Below, piece after piece: positions 35,667 to 44,249 of a stretch of 64,000 bases of DNA. Source of the stretch: JACCTI01 sp038237435 (lineage in GTDB: Bacteria > Verrucomicrobiota > Verrucomicrobiia > Chthoniobacterales > UBA10450); assembly GCA_038237435.1 (NCBI GenBank), contig JBBRYT010000010.1, forward strand, positions 68,851 through 132,850, read 5' to 3'. The position numbers and the translations under genes are program-made. Under the pieces are notes generated by a model. The model was given only the letters and a program-made list of their open reading frames with translations. It did not search any database and had not been told where the DNA came from. Position 1 is the first letter of the stretch, and each line of letters opens with the position of its first letter.

Positions 35667-36158
35667 ATGTTGTGCGACGTTTGCAAATGTAATGACGCCA
35701 CGGTTTTCCTGACCCAGATCCTGGAAGGGAAAATGCAGAAGGTGAATCTCTGCGACGCCTGCTCGAAAGAAAAAGGCGTGCAGGATCCGACTGGTTTTGC
35801 GCTAGCCGATCTCTTGTTAGGCATCGGCGCCGCCGAGGAAATCGAAAAGGGCGCGCCGACCCAGAAATGCCCGATCTGCGGGTTCACGCAGGTCGATTTC
35901 AAAAAAACTGGGCGGCTTGGGTGCAGCGCCTGCTATCTTACTTTTTCGGAGGGTTTGGGCACCTTGCTCAAAGCCATGCACAAAGGAACCGAACACATCG
36001 GCAAACTTCCGCAGCGGGCTCATCGCGAGATCGAGCTGAGCGATCGAATGCGCTCCTTGAACGACGACCTGCGCAAAGCAGTCGCAGAAGAAAAATACGA
36101 AGCGGCCGCGTCTCTGCGCGATCAGATTAGACAACTCGAAACGGAACTCACGAGCTAG
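35667..36158 (+). CDS. mcsA: Protein-arginine kinase activator McsA
   Basis: 163 residues with the expected zinc-binding pairs: CDVCKC at the N-terminus, CDAC, CPICG and CSAC, which fold into a treble-clef-like N-terminal part, and a C-terminal UVR motif (KYEAAASLRDQIRQLE, ~145-160). In Gram-positive bacteria McsA activates the arginine kinase McsB and helps target proteins to ClpC. Gene order mcsA-mcsB-clpC matches that operon, without a CtsR repressor. The stop codon is directly followed by the mcsB ATG. Confidence 0.92.
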   Translation: MLCDVCKCNDATVFLTQILEGKMQKVNLCDACSKEKGVQDPTGFALADLLLGIGAAEEIEKGAPTQKCPICGFTQVDFKKTGRLGCSACYLTFSEGLGTLLKAMHKGTEHIGKLPQRAHREIELSDRMRSLNDDLRKAVAEEKYEAAASLRDQIRQLETELTS

Positions 36159-37280
36159 ATGAAATTCTCTAACGTCATGGCGAGCGGGGGCGAGTGGTTG
36201 CGCGGTGAAGGCCCGCACCACCAGATCGTCGTGAGCAGTCGTGTGCGATTGGCGCGTAACCTACGTCAACGCGCCTTTCCAGGTTGGGCAAAAAAAGCGG
36301 AGCGCACCGCCGTCCTGGAATTGATCAAACCGCGCGTGGAAGAGCTGACGGAAATGCAGGATTCATTTTCGGAATTGCTCCAGGATTTGTCCGCGCTCGA
36401 AAAACAGGTCCTGGTCGAGCGGCATCTCATCAGCCGGGAACACGCTGCAAAGAGTGCGGGTAGTGCGGTGGTCATGAATCGGCGGCAAACGCTTAGCATC
36501 ATGATTAACGAAGAGGATCATCTGCGCATGCAGTCGATCCGCTCCGGCCTGCAATTGAAAAGCGCTTTCAAGTTGGTCGACAAAATCGACAGCTCCTTGG
36601 AAACCAAACTCGATTTCGCTTTCGACCCGAAGCTCGGATATCTCACCGCCTGTCCGACCAATGTCGGGACCGGGATGCGCGCTTCCGCGATGTTGCATCT
36701 ACCCGGTCTCGTTTTGAGCGAGATGATCAATCAGGTCATCCAAGCCGTAAATAAGATCGGTCTCGCTGTACGCGGTCTTTATGGCGAGGGCACGGAAGCA
36801 ATGGGGAATCTATTTCAAATTTCGAATCAACACACGCTGGGCGACAAAGAGGAAGAGATCATCGCGCGCTTGAGCAAAGTGATCGAGACGATCATCGAAA
36901 AAGAACACGACGCGCGTCAGGTTCTTATTCAAAAAAAACCGAACACGCTTTGGGATCAGATCGGTCGCGCATACGGCGTGCTTACATATGCGCATGCCAT
37001 GACTTCCAAGGAAGCGCTCAATCTTTTGTCGATCATCAAACTGGGCGTCGATCTCGGCGCTTTCCCGGACGATCAACGCTTGGCGATCGACGAACTGTTC
37101 ATCGACACGCAGCCAGCGCATTTGCAAAAAAGCTCACAACAGAAGCTGAACGCGGAAGAGCGCGACGAATTACGCGCCCAAATCATCCGTGACCGTTTGC
37201 GGGTCTTTCCTAAACCTGATATTAGTAAAGTGGCGCGGGAGTCGGGGAACGATGCGACTTCGGAGCCAACCAACCAATGA
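36159..37280 (+). CDS. mcsB: Protein-arginine kinase McsB
   Basis: 373 residues. McsB phosphorylates arginine side chains of misfolded proteins, marking them for ClpCP. Phosphagen-kinase motifs: VVSSRVRLARNLRQRAFPGW at the start, INEEDHLRMQSIRSG (catalytic Glu region), and LTACPTNVGTGMRASAMLHL with the active-site Cys and nucleotide-binding Arg. RGLYGEGTEAMGNLFQISNQ contains the phospho-arginine pocket. The long C-terminal helical domain is present. Its stop overlaps the start of clpC (ATGA), so translation of the two is coupled. Confidence 0.95.
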   Translation: MKFSNVMASGGEWLRGEGPHHQIVVSSRVRLARNLRQRAFPGWAKKAERTAVLELIKPRVEELTEMQDSFSELLQDLSALEKQVLVERHLISREHAAKSAGSAVVMNRRQTLSIMINEEDHLRMQSIRSGLQLKSAFKLVDKIDSSLETKLDFAFDPKLGYLTACPTNVGTGMRASAMLHLPGLVLSEMINQVIQAVNKIGLAVRGLYGEGTEAMGNLFQISNQHTLGDKEEEIIARLSKVIETIIEKEHDARQVLIQKKPNTLWDQIGRAYGVLTYAHAMTSKEALNLLSIIKLGVDLGAFPDDQRLAIDELFIDTQPAHLQKSSQQKLNAEERDELRAQIIRDRLRVFPKPDISKVARESGNDATSEPTNQ

Positions 37281-39760
37281 ATAATTTCACACCGCGAGCC
37301 CAGCAAGTCCTGGCACTCGCTCGGAAAGAAGCTGACCGCTTCAATCATAATTACGTCGGGACCGAGCATCTCTTGCTCGGCCTGATCAAGTTGGGGCAGG
37401 GCGTGGCCGTCAACGTTTTGCAGAAAATGGGAATGGATCTCGAGACCGTGCGGATGGAAGTCGAGAAACAAGTCGGCTCCGGTCCGGAAACGAAAATGGT
37501 CGGGAACATTCCCTACACACCGCGCGTGAAAAAAGTTCTCGCGCTCGCGGGCAAGGAAGCGAAGGCGCTTAATCATTCCTACGTCGGCACCGAACACATT
37601 TTGCTCGGTTTGCTTCGAGAAGGAGAAGGCGTCGCCGCGCGCGTGCTCAAAAGTCTCGAAGTAGATATCGAACGGACCCGCAACGAGATTCTCAAGGAAC
37701 TCGATCCAAACTTTACTCCACCGGAGTCGGAAGAGAACGGTGGCGACGCGCCGACGAGCGGAAAGAAAGATGTAAAAACGCCGGCGCTGCGTGCCTTCGG
37801 CCGCGACCTAACTGAGCTAGCGAAGAAAAACGAGCTCGATCCGGTTATCGGACGTCACAACGAAATCGAGCGCGTCATTCAAGTGCTCTGCCGGCGGACG
37901 AAAAATAATCCGGTGTTGTTAGGCGAAGCCGGCGTGGGAAAGACGGCGATCGCGGAAGGTTTGGCGCAGGAAATTGCCAATGGCAACGTGCCCGAATTGT
38001 TGCGCGATAAAAAAGTTATCACGCTCGACCTCGCACTCATGGTCGCGGGAACGAAATATCGCGGTCAGTTTGAAGAGCGGATCAAAGCGGTCATGGACGA
38101 AATTCGGCGCTCGAAAAACGTCATTCTTTTCATCGACGAATTGCACACCATCGTGGGTGCCGGTTCGGCCGAGGGCGCGATGGACGCCTCTAATATTATC
38201 AAGCCCGCACTCAGTCGCGGCGAATTGCAGTGCGTTGGTGCCACGACGTTGAACGAATATCGTAAGTACATCGAGAAAGACGCCGCGCTCGAACGCCGTT
38301 TCCAAACCGTGAAGGTTGAAGCGCCGACGGTCGAAGAAGCTATTCTGATTTTGAAAGGCCTTCGTCCGAAATACGAAGCGCACCACAAAGCGAAATTGAC
38401 CGACGAGTCACTCGAACTGGCGGTGAAACTTTCCGAGCGTTACATCACCGGGCGTTTTCTGCCGGACAAAGCCATCGACGTCATGGATGAAGCCGGCGCG
38501 CGCGCCCGCATCAATGCTATGACGCGTCCACCGGACGTGAAGGAGATCGAAAAAGCGATCGAAGAAATTCACGTCGAAAAAGAAGCGTCGATCAAAGCGC
38601 AGGATTTCGAGAAGGCCGCTGCGCTGCGCGACAAGGAAAAACAAACCAAGGACAAACTCGAAGCGATCCTGACCAAATGGCGCGAAGAGCGGGAAGAGAA
38701 GGAAGTTCTCGTCACGGCCGACGACATGATGAACATCATCTCGAAGGTCACCGGCGTTCCCATGCAGCGCATGGAACAGAAGGAGACGGAAAAACTTCTC
38801 CAGATGGAGAACGAGCTGAAAGGCAAAGTGATCGGCCAGGACGAAGCCGTCATCGCGATTTCGAAAGCATTGCGTCGCAGCCGCGCCGATCTGAAAGATC
38901 CGCGCCGTCCGATTGGTTCGTTCATTTTCCTCGGACCAACCGGCGTGGGAAAAACATTTCTCGCGCAGACCCTGGCCGAATTCATGTTCGGCGATCGCGA
39001 CGCACTCATCCAAATCGACATGTCGGAGTACATGGAAAAGTTCACCGCCTCGCGGTTGATCGGCTCGCCTCCGGGTTATGTCGGCTACGAAGAAGGCGGA
39101 CAACTTTCCGAAGCCGTGCGTCGTCGTCCGTATTCAGTCGTGCTTTTCGACGAAATCGAAAAAGCCCATCCGGACGTAATGCACTTGCTCCTGCAAATTC
39201 TCGAAGACGGCAAAGTGACCGACTCGTTAGGCCGCAAAATCGATTTCCGAAACACGATTATCATCATGACGTCGAATGTCGGGGCCGAGATGTTGAAGCG
39301 GAACACGACGATGGGATTCGGCGCGATCAAACCGATCGGCGAACACGAGTACGACGTGATGCGCGACAAGTTGCTCGAGGAAGCGAAGAAGGCGTTCAAG
39401 CCGGAGTTTATCAACCGGCTCGACGACATCATCGTCTTCCATCAGCTTAGCAAGGCCGACCTCTACCAGATCGTCGACCTCGAAGTTGCGAAGGTTTTGG
39501 GACGAATCAAAGCCAAGGAAGTGCACATCGAGTTGGGAAAATCCGCGAAGGAATTCCTCATCGAGAAAGGCTACGATCCGCAATACGGCGCACGACCAAT
39601 GCGCCGCGCGGTCGAGCGTTATCTTGAAGACCCGTTCGCGGAAGAGCTGCTGCGCGGAAACGTGAAAGCGGGCGATGTCGTGCACGTCGAAGCGAAGGAC
39701 GGCAAGGTGACCTTCAATGTCGCCGAGCCGCAGACCGTTACGCCGGCCAGCGCCAGCTAA
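37277..39760 (+). CDS. clpC: ClpC AAA+ unfoldase
   Basis: 827 residues. Two Clp N repeats (~1-150; NNFTPRAQQVLALARKEADR), first AAA+ domain with Walker A GEAGVGKT (~residue 216) and Walker B ILFIDELH, the linker UVR motif near 445 (IKAQDFEKAAALRDKEKQ), and second AAA+ domain with GPTGVGKT and VLFDEIEKAHP. The UVR/M-domain identifies ClpC rather than ClpA or ClpB. It would feed substrates to ClpP, which is not in the window. McsB-phosphorylated arginine would bind the N-domain. Confidence 0.96.
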   Translation: MNNFTPRAQQVLALARKEADRFNHNYVGTEHLLLGLIKLGQGVAVNVLQKMGMDLETVRMEVEKQVGSGPETKMVGNIPYTPRVKKVLALAGKEAKALNHSYVGTEHILLGLLREGEGVAARVLKSLEVDIERTRNEILKELDPNFTPPESEENGGDAPTSGKKDVKTPALRAFGRDLTELAKKNELDPVIGRHNEIERVIQVLCRRTKNNPVLLGEAGVGKTAIAEGLAQEIANGNVPELLRDKKVITLDLALMVAGTKYRGQFEERIKAVMDEIRRSKNVILFIDELHTIVGAGSAEGAMDASNIIKPALSRGELQCVGATTLNEYRKYIEKDAALERRFQTVKVEAPTVEEAILILKGLRPKYEAHHKAKLTDESLELAVKLSERYITGRFLPDKAIDVMDEAGARARINAMTRPPDVKEIEKAIEEIHVEKEASIKAQDFEKAAALRDKEKQTKDKLEAILTKWREEREEKEVLVTADDMMNIISKVTGVPMQRMEQKETEKLLQMENELKGKVIGQDEAVIAISKALRRSRADLKDPRRPIGSFIFLGPTGVGKTFLAQTLAEFMFGDRDALIQIDMSEYMEKFTASRLIGSPPGYVGYEEGGQLSEAVRRRPYSVVLFDEIEKAHPDVMHLLLQILEDGKVTDSLGRKIDFRNTIIIMTSNVGAEMLKRNTTMGFGAIKPIGEHEYDVMRDKLLEEAKKAFKPEFINRLDDIIVFHQLSKADLYQIVDLEVAKVLGRIKAKEVHIELGKSAKEFLIEKGYDPQYGARPMRRAVERYLEDPFAEELLRGNVKAGDVVHVEAKDGKVTFNVAEPQTVTPASAS

Positions 39761-39782
39761 TAAAGTTCGCTTTCCACCCAAG

Positions 39783-39910
39783 TTGTCATCCTGAGCCGCG
39801 AGACGGCGAAGGATCTCGCGTTTGGCCTCCCCGGGAACGCGCGTGATATGCGTGCGTCTGATAACATTGACGAGATCCTTCGGCGCGCTTCGCCAGCCTC
39901 AGGATGACAA
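39783..39910. repeat. TGTCATCCTGAG-type inverted repeat, long copy
   Basis: About 128 bp: arms starting TTGTCATCCTGAGCCGCGAG and ending CGCCAGCCTCAGGATGACAA are complementary over ~35 bp. Matches the copy at 28743-28869 along most of its length, except the centre. It separates the convergent clpC and xer genes, and could act as a bidirectional terminator. A copy of CTCGTTAGGC follows directly at 39911. Confidence 0.85.
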
Positions 39911-39914
39911 CTCG

Positions 39915-40838
39915 TTAGGCTCGCGGATGCGCCTCGTTATAGGCGCGCTTCAATCTTTCCACGGTGACGTGCGTATAGATCTGCGTCGTCGAAAGACTGG
40001 CGTGGCCTAACAAGGCCTGCACGCTGCGCAAATCCGCGCCGCTATCGAGCATGTGCGTCGCAAAGCTGTGTCGCAGTTTGTGCGGGCTAATCGACACCGG
40101 AATTGACGTGTGACGCACATACCGTTTCAGGATGAGCCAAATGGACCGCACGGAGATTCTGCGTCGCTGCTTATTGATGAAGAGTGGACCACTTTGGACA
40201 TTCGCGGCAAAGCGGTAGCGGGAAATTGATTCAAGCGCCGGCGCGCCTACCGGGCAAACTCTCTCTTTGCGTCCTTTGCCAAGAACGCGCACCGACTCTG
40301 TGTAAACATCCACATCAGCCACGTTGAGCGAGGCGAGTTCCGCCAGGCGCAAGCCGCTGCTGTAAAACAATTCCATGACGGCGGCGTCCCGCTGCGGCAT
40401 CCACCTTGCCGCGGTTTTGTCTTTCGGCACCCGCAACGGCGCGCTTAGCAACTCGTCGATCTGCGTTCGCGTTAGGACGATCGGCAACCGCTTTTCCGCC
40501 TTTGGCAATTCCAATTCCCGCACCGGATCATTCGTTAGGCGTTTTCGTTCGCGCAAGAATTTGTAGAACGTGCGAAAGGCCGAGAATTGCAGGCGAATAT
40601 AAGAGCGCGCCTGTTTCTTCTTCATCCCCTCGAAGAGAAAATCGCGAAAATCATCCGCACGGTATTTCTTCCACGCGCCTTCCGGATGCACCGCGCGAAA
40701 ACCGGCCAGTGCCTGGCGATAAACGGTGATCGTGCGCGGAGAAGCGTTGCGCTCGACGTCGAGGAAGCGAAGGAATTCCTCCGCGAGCAGATCGCGTTTT
40801 GGAGGCGCGGGCGCTTCGACGCTACTCGGGTTTCTCAA
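39915..40838 (-). CDS. Tyrosine recombinase, XerC/XerD-like
   Basis: 307 residues. A SAM-like N-terminal domain (AEEFLRFLDVERNASPRTIT) and a catalytic domain with all active residues: Arg in SSGLRLAELASLNVADVD, the Lys of the beta-hairpin in VLGKGRKERVCPVG, HKLRHSFATHMLDSGAD (His and Arg), GHASLSTTQIYTHV (His and nucleophile Tyr). The size and motifs fit chromosome-dimer resolution by Xer, but a single protein cannot be assigned C or D from sequence. Its TAA stop lies inside an exact CTCGTTAGGC copy. It overlaps the lipoprotein gene by 17 bp. Confidence 0.9.
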   Translation of the reverse strand: MRNPSSVEAPAPPKRDLLAEEFLRFLDVERNASPRTITVYRQALAGFRAVHPEGAWKKYRADDFRDFLFEGMKKKQARSYIRLQFSAFRTFYKFLRERKRLTNDPVRELELPKAEKRLPIVLTRTQIDELLSAPLRVPKDKTAARWMPQRDAAVMELFYSSGLRLAELASLNVADVDVYTESVRVLGKGRKERVCPVGAPALESISRYRFAANVQSGPLFINKQRRRISVRSIWLILKRYVRHTSIPVSISPHKLRHSFATHMLDSGADLRSVQALLGHASLSTTQIYTHVTVERLKRAYNEAHPRA

Positions 40839-41322
40839 TCGTTAGGCCACCGGTGGCAGCTTGCGCGCGGCCGTTGTACTGGCTGCGAAAAATCGGCGAC
40901 GGATTGGTCGAGATCAGCTCGTAGTTTTTTAAAATGAATTCCGGATAAAATCCGTTGCTCGCCGGTTCGTAAACCGTTTCACCGCTGAACTCACCGTAGA
41001 GTTTGTATTCGTAACCGTTGTCGATACCGAAACTGTTTTGCGCGCGATCCGGCGCGAGTTTCAGTTTTTCGTTCAACATGACCAGCTTCGACGTGCTCCA
41101 CGGTTGACCGGGCCGGCGCACGTATCCCCAGATTTTGTAAACCGGCTTGAAATAGCGTCGGCCGATCCAGTAATCGCCCGGTGGTTCCGCGGCGATACGC
41201 GCAGCGGTATCAATTTTTGATTGCTGAATTCCCTGCGAACCGCCGCCGCTGACGCAGCCGGAAAGCGTTAACGCGATTGCGAACAATTGCAGCGAAAGAA
41301 AAATGCGAAGCGTGCGATTCAT
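40822..41322 (-). CDS. Lipoprotein of unknown function
   Basis: 166 residues. The signal peptide ends in the lipobox LSGC (Cys about residue 22), so the protein is probably lipid-anchored. The mature part (DYWIGRRYFKPVYKIWGYVR, GIDNGYEYKLYGEFSGETVY) is rich in Tyr and has beta-like alternation. I do not recognise a family. It overlaps the start of the recombinase gene and should be in the same transcript. Confidence 0.6.
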   Translation of the reverse strand: MNRTLRIFLSLQLFAIALTLSGCVSGGGSQGIQQSKIDTAARIAAEPPGDYWIGRRYFKPVYKIWGYVRRPGQPWSTSKLVMLNEKLKLAPDRAQNSFGIDNGYEYKLYGEFSGETVYEPASNGFYPEFILKNYELISTNPSPIFRSQYNGRAQAATGGLTIEKPE

Positions 41323-41428
41323 TTAGTCGGGACCCACGCATCTTCTATCGCAGAGCGGCGTGCGGCGCAAACTAAGCCGCGTGAAACTCCTTTGCGTCCG
41401 CGCGCTGTTCTTCTAAGTTTGCCGCCTC

Positions 41429-41692
41429 ATGCTTGAGCTCGAAGTCTACGCCGCCGGCGTTCGCGATCTAAACAAGATTCTCGAACTGGATCACGAGCTC
41501 GGCACCGTGGCCGGCCTTCGTTACAAGGTCGATAGCAATCACGACCTGGTTTATCTCGAGATGGAAGAACCGATCGTTACTTTTCGCGAGATCCGCGCCA
41601 CCTTTCGGAAACTCGGACTCGATCCGCGATTCATTGGCGCGATTCCCAGCGAGTTGCGACCCAAAATCAAAACACAGCAGCTCACTTCGTAG
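41429..41692 (+). CDS. Small beta-alpha-beta protein of unknown function
   Basis: 87 residues. Predicted order beta-alpha-beta-beta-alpha (LELEVYAAGVRDLNKILELD, TFREIRATFRKLGLDPRFIG) resembles an HMA/ACT-like or ferredoxin-like fold, but no metal-binding CxxC or other motif is seen. It starts at ATG 41429, ends 7 bp before the MlaE gene, and so is probably the first gene of the lipid-transport operon. Name unknown. Confidence 0.7.
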   Translation: MLELEVYAAGVRDLNKILELDHELGTVAGLRYKVDSNHDLVYLEMEEPIVTFREIRATFRKLGLDPRFIGAIPSELRPKIKTQQLTS

Positions 41693-41698
41693 GCTGGT

Positions 41699-42484
41699 AT
41701 GATTACCGCGGTCGGCGCGCGCGTCATCAAGTTCTTCACCTACATGGGTGAAGTAGTCGTGCTCGCGGGCGAGACTTTCGCTTCCATCGCCACGCAAAAA
41801 ATTCGCTGGCGAATTTTCATGAACCAGATCGTTGAGATCGGGTTGCGCTCGCAATCGGTCGTCGTCATCACCGGCGCATTCACCGGCGCGGTCTTCGCGG
41901 CGCAGACCTATTTTCAATTTAACAAGCTGGGCATGGGTTCCGCGGTCGGTGCGGTGGTATCGGTCGCGATCATGCGCGAGCTCGGGCCTGTGCTCACCGC
42001 GCTCATGGTGACGGGACGCGTCGGCGCATCGATGTCGGCCGAAATTGGAACAATGAAAGTTACAGAACAGATCGACGCTTTGCGCGCGCTCGCCGTGCAT
42101 CCGATCGATTATCTGGTCGTGCCGCGCGCTCTGGCCATGATGATTTCCATGCCGTTGTTGGTTGCGGAATGTGTCGGCATCGGGATTCTCGCCGGCTATT
42201 TGGTGGCGATCGGGTTATTGGAGGTCAACGGCACTTATTACATGGCGAACATGGTTCGCTGGACACAAATGCGCGATATCGTCATGAGCCTTACGAAAGC
42301 TTTTAGTTTCGCGCTCTTGATTGTTTTCATCAGCTGTCACAAAGGCCTAACGAGTCGTGAAGGCGCAGTTGGCGTGGGCCGCGCCACCACGGAGGCCGTG
42401 GTCAACGCGTCTCTCGCGGTGCTCATTTTCAATTTCTTCCTCACCATGCTCCTCAACATCATTTTCCCGGCCGGCTATCAGTAG
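41699..42484 (+). CDS. MlaE-type ABC permease (lipid transport)
   Basis: 261 residues with 5-6 hydrophobic helices. Family motifs: VVVITGAFTGAVFAAQTYFQ, IMRELGPVLTALMVTGRVGA, MKVTEQIDALRALAVHPIDY and VPRALAMMISMPLL, which are diagnostic of MlaE/YrbE permeases. In E. coli the complex moves phospholipids between the outer and inner membranes. It is followed by MlaF and MlaD homologues; MlaC and MlaA are not in the window. One dispersed 10-mer copy is inside at 42345. Confidence 0.92.
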   Translation: MITAVGARVIKFFTYMGEVVVLAGETFASIATQKIRWRIFMNQIVEIGLRSQSVVVITGAFTGAVFAAQTYFQFNKLGMGSAVGAVVSVAIMRELGPVLTALMVTGRVGASMSAEIGTMKVTEQIDALRALAVHPIDYLVVPRALAMMISMPLLVAECVGIGILAGYLVAIGLLEVNGTYYMANMVRWTQMRDIVMSLTKAFSFALLIVFISCHKGLTSREGAVGVGRATTEAVVNASLAVLIFNFFLTMLLNIIFPAGYQ

Positions 42485-42522
42485 CGGTGGAAAAATGGTG
42501 ATGGAGAGATGAAAGTGCGCAT

Positions 42523-43329
42523 GTGATTGACGCGCCGGAAGCTTCTCACTCTACGACAAGACGCACGTCAGTCGCATCGATGATCGCGGTGCGTGGCTTA
42601 ACGAAAAGTATCGGGCCGCAGGAAATCTTGCGCGGTGTCGATCTCGACGTGGCGAAGGGCGAAACGCTCGTCATCATTGGTCGCAGCGGCGGCGGCAAAA
42701 GCGTGCTGCTCAAACACCTCGTTGGCTTGATGCTGCCGGACGCCGGCGAAATTTGGATCGAAGGCGAAAACATTACCGGTCTGAGCGAACGCAAGCTCGC
42801 AGCCATTCGGCGTAAAGTCGGCATCTTGTTTCAAGGAGGCGCACTTTTCGATTCGATGACGGTCGAGGAGAACATCGCGTTTCCCTTGAAGGAAGCCGGC
42901 GAGCGCGATCCGAAAATCATTCGCGAAAAAGTGCGCGAGATGCTCGAAGTGATCGAACTCGAAGGGCAGGAAGACAAGATGCCAGTGAACCTGAGCGGCG
43001 GAATGAAGAAGCGTGTCGGCCTGGCGCGTTCGATCATTCGTCGGCCGTCCTGCGTTTTATACGACGAGCCGACCGCTGGACTTGATCCGGTTGTTTCCGA
43101 CAGCATCAATCAACTCATCCGCCGATTGCAGGAACGTTATCACGTGACCAGCATTGTGGTGACGCACGACATGAAGAGCGCGTTTCACATTGGCGATCAC
43201 ATCGCTTATCTGCACGAGGGGCGAATTTATTTTTATGGAACGACGGCAGATATCGAACGCTCGAACGATCCGCTCCTTCAGGATTTCCTGCTCGGACGGG
43301 CCGAGCCGGCTTTTGTTACTACTCGTTAG
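42523..43329 (+). CDS. MlaF-type ABC ATPase
   Basis: 268 residues from GTG 42523, though ATG 42580 (249 residues) would start closer to the conserved IAVRGLTKSIG. Walker A GRSGGGKSVL, signature NLSGGMKKRVGLARS, Walker B CVLYDEPTAGLD and H-loop His in VVTHDMKS. The SGGMKKR motif is typical of MlaF. The end VTTR-stop is ACTACTCGTTAG, giving a copy of the dispersed motif across the stop codon; the next ATG follows at 43336. Confidence 0.92.
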   Translation: MIDAPEASHSTTRRTSVASMIAVRGLTKSIGPQEILRGVDLDVAKGETLVIIGRSGGGKSVLLKHLVGLMLPDAGEIWIEGENITGLSERKLAAIRRKVGILFQGGALFDSMTVEENIAFPLKEAGERDPKIIREKVREMLEVIELEGQEDKMPVNLSGGMKKRVGLARSIIRRPSCVLYDEPTAGLDPVVSDSINQLIRRLQERYHVTSIVVTHDMKSAFHIGDHIAYLHEGRIYFYGTTADIERSNDPLLQDFLLGRAEPAFVTTR

Positions 43330-43335
43330 GCAAGA

Positions 43336-44247
43336 ATGATGAACGAACGCGAGCGAGGTTTGGAATTCAAAGTTGGTTTCTTCGTCTTCGTTGGGCTGGC
43401 GGCGCTCGGCGCGCTCGTCGTCCAATTCGGCCGGATCGGCGAAGGCTTCAAAAAGAACTACAGCCTGACGGTGAATTTTCCCGATGCCAGCGGTTTGCTC
43501 AAAGGCTCGGACGTTTTGATGGCCGGCGCGAAAGTCGGCCGTGTTTCAGGTGGTCCCCGCTTGAATCCCGGCGGCGACGGCGTGCTCGTGCCCTTACGTA
43601 TTTACGATTTCGTAAAGATTCCAGTGGGCAGTAAATTTCTGGTCGGCAGTTCCGGTTTGTTAGGCGATCGCTATGTGACGATCTGGATGCCGCCGGCCGG
43701 GGAACGAAAGGAGTCTCTGCATCACGACGCGACCATCGCGGGGACGCGCGAGACGGGCCTCGATGATCTCACGCGTGAGGGGGGCGACCTGGTGAAGGAT
43801 TTGCGCGGAACCGTGGCGAACATCAACAACACCGTGACGCGCCTCAATGAGCAGACGCTTTCACAGACCAACATGGATAATTTGAAAGCCAGCCTGGAAC
43901 ACTTGAAGGAAACGACCACTTCGCTTTCTGAATCGTCGCAAAACATTAACGGTGTGATCGAAAAAGCCGGTCACACCATGGATTCGGCCCGAAAATCGGC
44001 GGAGGATTTGCAGCTGGTCATGGCCGATGCGCGCAAGACGGTGCAAACGGCCGGCGACGTTTTCCGCGAAGCAAAAACTGGCAAAGGTTTACTCGGGATG
44101 TTGTTAAACAACGAAGCGGTTGCGAACGATCTGCAGGCCTTGATCAGTAATTTGCGCGCGCACGGAGTTTTGTTTTATCGCGATAGCGCGCGCAAAGCCG
44201 AAGTGCGCGCGGCCGTGGAAGCAACGCCGCGCCGACGAGGACGCTAA
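43336..44247 (+). CDS. MCE/MlaD-domain protein
   Basis: 303 residues. One N-terminal transmembrane helix (~13-33), then the MCE beta-domain FKKNYSLTVNFPDASGLLKG, VLMAGAKVGRVSG and VGSSGLLGDRYVTIWMPP, then a long polar helical tail with repeated (N/Q)-rich heptads (~150-250, INNTVTRLNEQTLSQTNM). MlaD homologues bind lipids in a ring in the periplasm next to the MlaEF pump. Normal for the family. Confidence 0.9.
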   Translation: MMNERERGLEFKVGFFVFVGLAALGALVVQFGRIGEGFKKNYSLTVNFPDASGLLKGSDVLMAGAKVGRVSGGPRLNPGGDGVLVPLRIYDFVKIPVGSKFLVGSSGLLGDRYVTIWMPPAGERKESLHHDATIAGTRETGLDDLTREGGDLVKDLRGTVANINNTVTRLNEQTLSQTNMDNLKASLEHLKETTTSLSESSQNINGVIEKAGHTMDSARKSAEDLQLVMADARKTVQTAGDVFREAKTGKGLLGMLLNNEAVANDLQALISNLRAHGVLFYRDSARKAEVRAAVEATPRRRGR

Positions 44248-44249
44248 TT

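Noticed and set aside
38408..39103. 231-residue minus-strand frame opposite clpC
   Set aside because: The Phe/Arg/His-rich translation is a shadow of GC-rich third positions in clpC.
39915..40838. Xer-like recombinase as an integrase of a mobile element
   Set aside because: No attachment-site duplication, tRNA junction or phage genes nearby; size and neighbours fit a chromosomal Xer recombinase.
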